From DATHVI01 sp035461385 (lineage in GTDB: Bacteria > Actinomycetota > Thermoleophilia > Solirubrobacterales > 70-9): a stretch of 9,763 nt of DNA. The DNA lies in the NCBI GenBank assembly GCA_035461385.1, contig DATHVI010000143.1:1-9763 (forward strand), given 5' to 3'. The translations under genes were made by a program, and so were the position numbers. Position 1 is the first letter of the stretch; every line of letters starts with the position of its first letter. Below the pieces are notes generated by a model. The model saw only the letters and a list, made by a program, of their open reading frames with translations, had not been told where the DNA came from and did not search any database. This document shows positions 6,775 through 9,763 of this stretch, in pieces.

Positions 6775-8318
6775 CGCGACGGCGCCGCGGGCTCCGCCGC
6801 GCCACTCGCCGCCCGGACGCTGGGCGCGTAGACCTCGACCGCCCGGTCGATCCCCTTGAGCTCGATCGTGCCGCGGCTCGAGGCGTCGATCCCCTCGCCG
6901 AGGCGGCGCCGGGTCTCGCCGGTGATCAGGACCTCGTCGCCGGTCTCGCGGGTGGCGCTCTCGACCCGCGCCGCGAGGTTGACGGCGCCGCCGATGACCG
7001 AGAAGTCGAGCCGGCCGCCGCCCCCGATCGAGCCGGCGATCACCGGCCCCGAGTTGACCCCGATGCCGACCTCGAGATCGCCCGCCTCGCCGTCGTGGTT
7101 CACCCGCCGGGCGATCTCGCACGCGGCGCGGACCGCGCGGTCGGCGTGGTCGGAGTACGGCTGCGGGGCGCCGAACACGGCCAGCAGGCCGTCGCCCTCG
7201 AACTTGTCGACGTGGCCGCCGTGCCGGGAGACGACCGGGACGATCACCGCGAACAGCCGGTTGAGCTCGGCGACCACCTCCTTCGGCGTCCCGGCGGCGG
7301 CGAACGCGGTGAAGCCGCGGACGTCGCAGAACAGGAGCGAGACGTCGATCTCGACCCCCTCCTCGGAGAACCCCTCGCTGAGGATGTACTCGGCGACGTC
7401 GCGGTCGAGGTAGGTCCCGAAGGCCTCGCGGATCCGTTCGCGCTCGCGCAGGCCCTCGACCATCGAGTTGAACGACGCCGCGAGCTCGCCGAGCTCGTCG
7501 CCGGTGGTCACCGGCACCTCGACGTCGTCGAGCCGGTCCTCCGCGACCGCGTGGGTGGCGCGGTGGAGGTCGGCGACCGGGCGCAGGATCGACTTCGACA
7601 GCAGCACGGTGAGCTCGAGCGAGATCGTCGTCGCGACGCCGACGGCGATCAGGACGTCGGCGCCGAGCGCGGCCCCGGCGGCGTGGTCCGACGTCAGCGC
7701 CGCGACGACGAAGCCGGTGATCACGTTGATCATCGGGATCGCGGCCAGCAGCCGGATGCGCAGCGGCAATCCCGCGTGCTCGAGCCGCCGTTGCGGCGGC
7801 AGGTGGGAGCTGATGTCGACGAGCACGGGCCGCAGGCCCGCCTCGAAGATCAGGTAGTGGAGGATCGCCGAGTAGCCGAGCGCGACCATCCCGCCGACGA
7901 ACAGCGGGAAGAAGGCGAGCCACGACGCCTCGAGGATCAGGACCGCGGCGACGACCGCCGGGATGACGACGATGAAGACCGGGATCGTGACGTCCGTGCG
8001 GACCATCCCGAGCGGCAGCCTCACCGCCGCCCGCCATGCCTCCAGCGTCTGCTCGGGGCCGCGCGCGCCCTCGATCCAGCGCCGGATCGGCGTGATCCTC
8101 GGGCGGATCCGCGCCAGGGTCGCGGCGACCCCGACCGCGGTCAGCGCGAGGGCGATCCCGCCGACGATCACGAAGTCGGTCGTCGGAGCGTCGTGATAGA
8201 AGCTGAACAGGATCACCGCCCCGGCGCAGATCGGGAACGCGGTCAGCAGCTCGACCGCCAGGAAGCTGACCGGGTAACGGCCGCGAAGCTTGCTGTAGAG
8301 CCAGTTCAGGAGCCGCAT
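6771..8318 (-). CDS. Membrane-bound class III adenylate cyclase, 6-TM + HAMP + cyclase domain
   Basis: A 515-residue membrane enzyme predicted to make cAMP from ATP. About six hydrophobic helices lie within residues 15-240, followed by a HAMP linker (about 241-293, with RPVADL and GDELGELAASFN). The cyclase homology domain runs from about 320 to 500. Metal-binding Asp332 (FCDVRGFT) and Asp376 (DKFEGDG) are present, as are base-recognising Lys372 and transition-state residues Asn447 and Arg451 (VNLAARVES). The second specificity position is Ser440, where class IIIa enzymes have Asp and many bacterial ones Thr. The architecture and wording match the mycobacterial Rv1318c-Rv1320c/Rv3645 group. 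One oddity is IGGAVN where IGDxVN is usual. I chose the ATG at 8318, preceded by GGTGG; GTG at 8324 and TTG at 8369 are in-frame alternatives. It is divergent from the zinc-ribbon gene. Confidence 0.92.
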   Translation of the reverse strand: MRLLNWLYSKLRGRYPVSFLAVELLTAFPICAGAVILFSFYHDAPTTDFVIVGGIALALTAVGVAATLARIRPRITPIRRWIEGARGPEQTLEAWRAAVRLPLGMVRTDVTIPVFIVVIPAVVAAVLILEASWLAFFPLFVGGMVALGYSAILHYLIFEAGLRPVLVDISSHLPPQRRLEHAGLPLRIRLLAAIPMINVITGFVVAALTSDHAAGAALGADVLIAVGVATTISLELTVLLSKSILRPVADLHRATHAVAEDRLDDVEVPVTTGDELGELAASFNSMVEGLRERERIREAFGTYLDRDVAEYILSEGFSEEGVEIDVSLLFCDVRGFTAFAAAGTPKEVVAELNRLFAVIVPVVSRHGGHVDKFEGDGLLAVFGAPQPYSDHADRAVRAACEIARRVNHDGEAGDLEVGIGVNSGPVIAGSIGGGGRLDFSVIGGAVNLAARVESATRETGDEVLITGETRRRLGEGIDASSRGTIELKGIDRAVEVYAPSVRAASGAAEPAAPSR

Positions 8319-8400
8319 CGCCACCGGCGGGGATTGTCCCAGCTTTGCGATCCCGTCCACACCGCTCAAGCCGCGGCTGAAGGGGCCCGATGGGGTCTAC
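8319..8400. promoter_or_regulatory. Divergent intergenic region between cyclase and zinc-ribbon gene
   Basis: These 82 bases must hold the start signals for both divergent genes if both have their own promoters. AGCCGCGGCT (8369-8378) is a perfect palindrome within a longer imperfect one, TCA...TGA, spanning 8366-8380. For the minus strand, TTGAGC (8369-8364) and AAAGCT (8346-8341) are 17 bases apart, a possible but weak -35/-10 pair. On the plus strand, GGGG at 8392-8395 sits 5 bases before the GTG at 8401 and may act as ribosome binding site. Confidence 0.3.
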
Positions 8401-9396
8401 GTGACCGTGACCATGCCCGAAGAGCTGCACGCGAACGGCGGCTTCCCCGAGCCGCCGGCGTCGGCGCCCGCCCGCGTCGTCGCCGCGCGTCACGATCGCT
8501 GCGGCGGGAGCACCCGGGTGCGCCTGCCCAGCGCGGTGCCGGCCGGGGCGATCCGGCGCCTGCGCTGCGACGAATGCGACGAGGTATTCGAGGCCGACGC
8601 GACCGAAGACCTCGGGATCGAGTCCGCCGGGCGCGACGACCTCGAGGCGATGATGTCGGCGGCCGGGGACATCGCAGCCCCGCGCGCCGAGCCCGGGGGC
8701 GGCGGGATCGCTGCGACCGCGGTCGAGGACGTCGCGACCGCGACTCCCGATCCGGCGGGCTGGCGGCGGAAGCTCGGCTGGCAGTGGCTGAGCGCGCCCG
8801 TGGGCGCAGCGGCGGTGGTCGCGGCGCTGCTCCTGATCCAGGGCGGCGAGCAGTCCCCGCCCCCCGTCCCCCGCGCGGTCGAGGCGGCGGCCGGAGCGCC
8901 CGCCGGTGCGCGCGATCGGGCGCAGGCTCGCCGCGGCCGCGGCGAGCGCGCACGCGGCGACGCCCGGCTCCTGCGCGGCCCGGGCTATGCGCTCGCGCTG
9001 CCGCCCGGCTGGAGGCGCGACGGCGATCCCAGCGGCGGCGCCGCGCTGACGGTCGCCGCCGACGACGGCAGCGCCGACGCGACCCTGTGGGTCGAGCGCG
9101 CGCCCGACCTCGACCTTGCGAGCTTCGAGCAGCGCTCGCTCGACCAGCTCCGCTCGCTCGCCGGCAGCGCCGAGGTCGTCGAGCGGGTCTCGGCGCCCCG
9201 CCCGGAGGGGACGATCATCCGGCTCGCCGCCGACGCTCCGCCTGGCGAGCCGCGGCTCGAGGTTACGCTCCGCGCCGCGGGCCCGTTCCGCTACTACCTC
9301 GCGACGACCGTCCAACCCGATGCCCCGCCGGCGGCCGCCGACGGCGCCGAGCTGATCCACGGCAGCTTCACCCCCGAGCCCGGAGGGCAGGGCTGA
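8401..9396 (+). CDS. Zinc-ribbon, single-TM protein with extracytoplasmic C-terminal domain, function unknown
   Basis: I do not recognise a named family for this 331-residue protein. The N-terminal part has His31 and Cys34 (HDRC) and then Cys56 and Cys59 (LRCDECDEVFEAD), a likely zinc ribbon resembling the short MJ0042-type finger. An acidic, Ala-rich linker leads to one hydrophobic helix at about 130-147. A Pro/Ala/Arg-rich low-complexity stretch follows (about 151-188). The C-terminal domain (about 192-327) begins GPGYALALPPGWRR, reminiscent of small PsbP/Mog1-like domains in actinobacterial lipoproteins and membrane proteins; this is a weak resemblance. Predicted topology is zinc ribbon inside and C-terminal domain outside. 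GTG at 8401, GTG at 8407 and ATG at 8413 are all possible starts. Its TGA overlaps the ATG of the next gene by one base, which argues for co-translation. Confidence 0.8.
   Translation: MTVTMPEELHANGGFPEPPASAPARVVAARHDRCGGSTRVRLPSAVPAGAIRRLRCDECDEVFEADATEDLGIESAGRDDLEAMMSAAGDIAAPRAEPGGGGIAATAVEDVATATPDPAGWRRKLGWQWLSAPVGAAAVVAALLLIQGGEQSPPPVPRAVEAAAGAPAGARDRAQARRGRGERARGDARLLRGPGYALALPPGWRRDGDPSGGAALTVAADDGSADATLWVERAPDLDLASFEQRSLDQLRSLAGSAEVVERVSAPRPEGTIIRLAADAPPGEPRLEVTLRAAGPFRYYLATTVQPDAPPAAADGAELIHGSFTPEPGGQG
9382..9386 (+). promoter_or_regulatory. Strong ribosome binding site for the secreted-protein gene
   Basis: GGAGG lies within the last codons of the zinc-ribbon gene, 9 bases before the ATG at 9396. 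It is the clearest Shine-Dalgarno sequence in the window and supports that start over the in-frame ATG at 9411. Confidence 0.7.
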
Positions 9397-9763
9397 TGCG
9401 CGGGCGCCGGATGCTGCTGTTCGCCGCGCTCGCGCTCCTCGTCCCGCTGCCCGCGCTCGCGGTCAACCGCTACGAGGCGGCGGCCGGGGGCAATGCGGAG
9501 GGGTTCGGCGTCAGCGTCGCGCTTGACCGCTGCGCCCTGCTCGAGGCGCGGATCCTCTGCAAGCTCGATGTCTCCTACGCGCCGGTCGCCGACGCGACCA
9601 GCTACGTCGCCTCGGTCACCGGCCCCGACGGATCGGTCGTCGACGGCGGCGGGCTCGGTTCCGGCGGCGGGTCGATTTGGGTCGCCTACACCGGCGACGG
9701 CACCTACACGGTCGAGGTCTCGGCCTTCGGCGAGCCCGACGAGCCCGGCGGCGAGGCGAAGCT
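9396..9763 (+). CDS. Secreted protein with N-terminal Cys pair, function unknown (partial, 3' end outside window)
   Basis: The frame is open from ATG 9396 to the end of the window, giving 122 complete codons. Residues 1-22 form a clear signal peptide: RGRR, then a Leu/Ala-rich core, ending in ALA with predicted cleavage before Val23. The mature part has Cys46 and Cys55 (DRCALLEARILC), which could form a disulfide. It continues with a beta-rich, Gly/Asp/Ser-rich stretch (SYVASVTGPDGSVVD, TYTVEVSAFGEP) typical of an Ig-like or other beta-sandwich fold. No lipobox Cys is present at the cleavage site, so it is probably not a lipoprotein. It overlaps the upstream stop as TGATG, so the two products probably act together at or outside the membrane. 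The family is not recognised. Confidence 0.75.
   Translation, partial: MRGRRMLLFAALALLVPLPALAVNRYEAAAGGNAEGFGVSVALDRCALLEARILCKLDVSYAPVADATSYVASVTGPDGSVVDGGGLGSGGGSIWVAYTGDGTYTVEVSAFGEPDEPGGEAK

Noticed and set aside
3261..6779. Identical 11-base word GCTCAGCGCGA at 3261-3271 and 6769-6779, both at 3' ends of minus-strand genes
   Set aside because: Both encode the ending Ser-Arg-stop and a few flanking bases; in such GC-rich sequence a chance match is the simplest reading.
8319..8369. Longer cyclase start at TTG 8369 adding 17 residues
   Set aside because: The extension has no conserved feature and would use most of the divergent promoter region; the ATG at 8318 is followed directly by the typical basic start before the first helix.
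8390..8404. Tiny open frame ATG-GGG-TCT-ACG-TGA overlapping the zinc-ribbon gene start
   Set aside because: Four codons are too short to support, and the GGGG inside it is better explained as the ribosome binding site of the GTG at 8401.
6430..9360. Minus-strand open frame of 976 codons
   Set aside because: It crosses three real genes in the wrong frames and yields Arg/Ala/Gly-rich sequence only.

Overview
The window is very GC-rich, with strong G/C preference at third codon positions, several GTG and TTG starts, and long open frames lying antisense to the real genes. The gene content points to a high-GC actinobacterium. It includes an LtrA family protein, a six-span HAMP adenylate cyclase of the mycobacterial Rv1319c type, a homologue of mycobacterial IlvG (Rv1820), and a subtilase with a C-terminal 'DTTPP' beta-sandwich. 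The Thermoleophilia/Solirubrobacterales are my best guess, but that is inference. I see no mobile element, CRISPR array, tRNA or rRNA, and no sign of recent transfer.

Layout. Bases 1-135 (+) are the 3' end of a gene whose product ends in a hydrophobic segment. Then come an LtrA-like membrane protein (217-1416, +) and a secreted subtilisin-like protease (about 1513-3243, +). The protease converges on an M42 metallo-aminopeptidase (3263-4312, -). That gene is the downstream member of a probable two-gene operon led by a thiamine-diphosphate enzyme of the IlvG type (4349-6025, -). A 97-base divergent region separates this operon from a GNAT acetyltransferase (about 6123-6767, +) and holds two inverted repeats and candidate -10 boxes. 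The acetyltransferase converges, with only 3 bases between stop codons, on a membrane class III adenylate cyclase (6771-8318, -). Divergent from the cyclase is a coupled pair: a zinc-ribbon/single-TM protein (8401-9396, +) and a secreted protein with a Cys pair that runs off the window (9396-9763, +).

How the genes work together. Most of the window looks like ordinary chromosomal housekeeping and accessory genes. Only two groupings suggest functional units: the IlvG-like/M42 operon, where both genes share one reading frame separated by a TAG, and the zinc-ribbon/secreted-protein pair with overlapping stop and start. The second is the least characterised part, and it shares a divergent promoter region with a cAMP-producing enzyme. 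I did not find convincing evidence of a new defence or mobile system.
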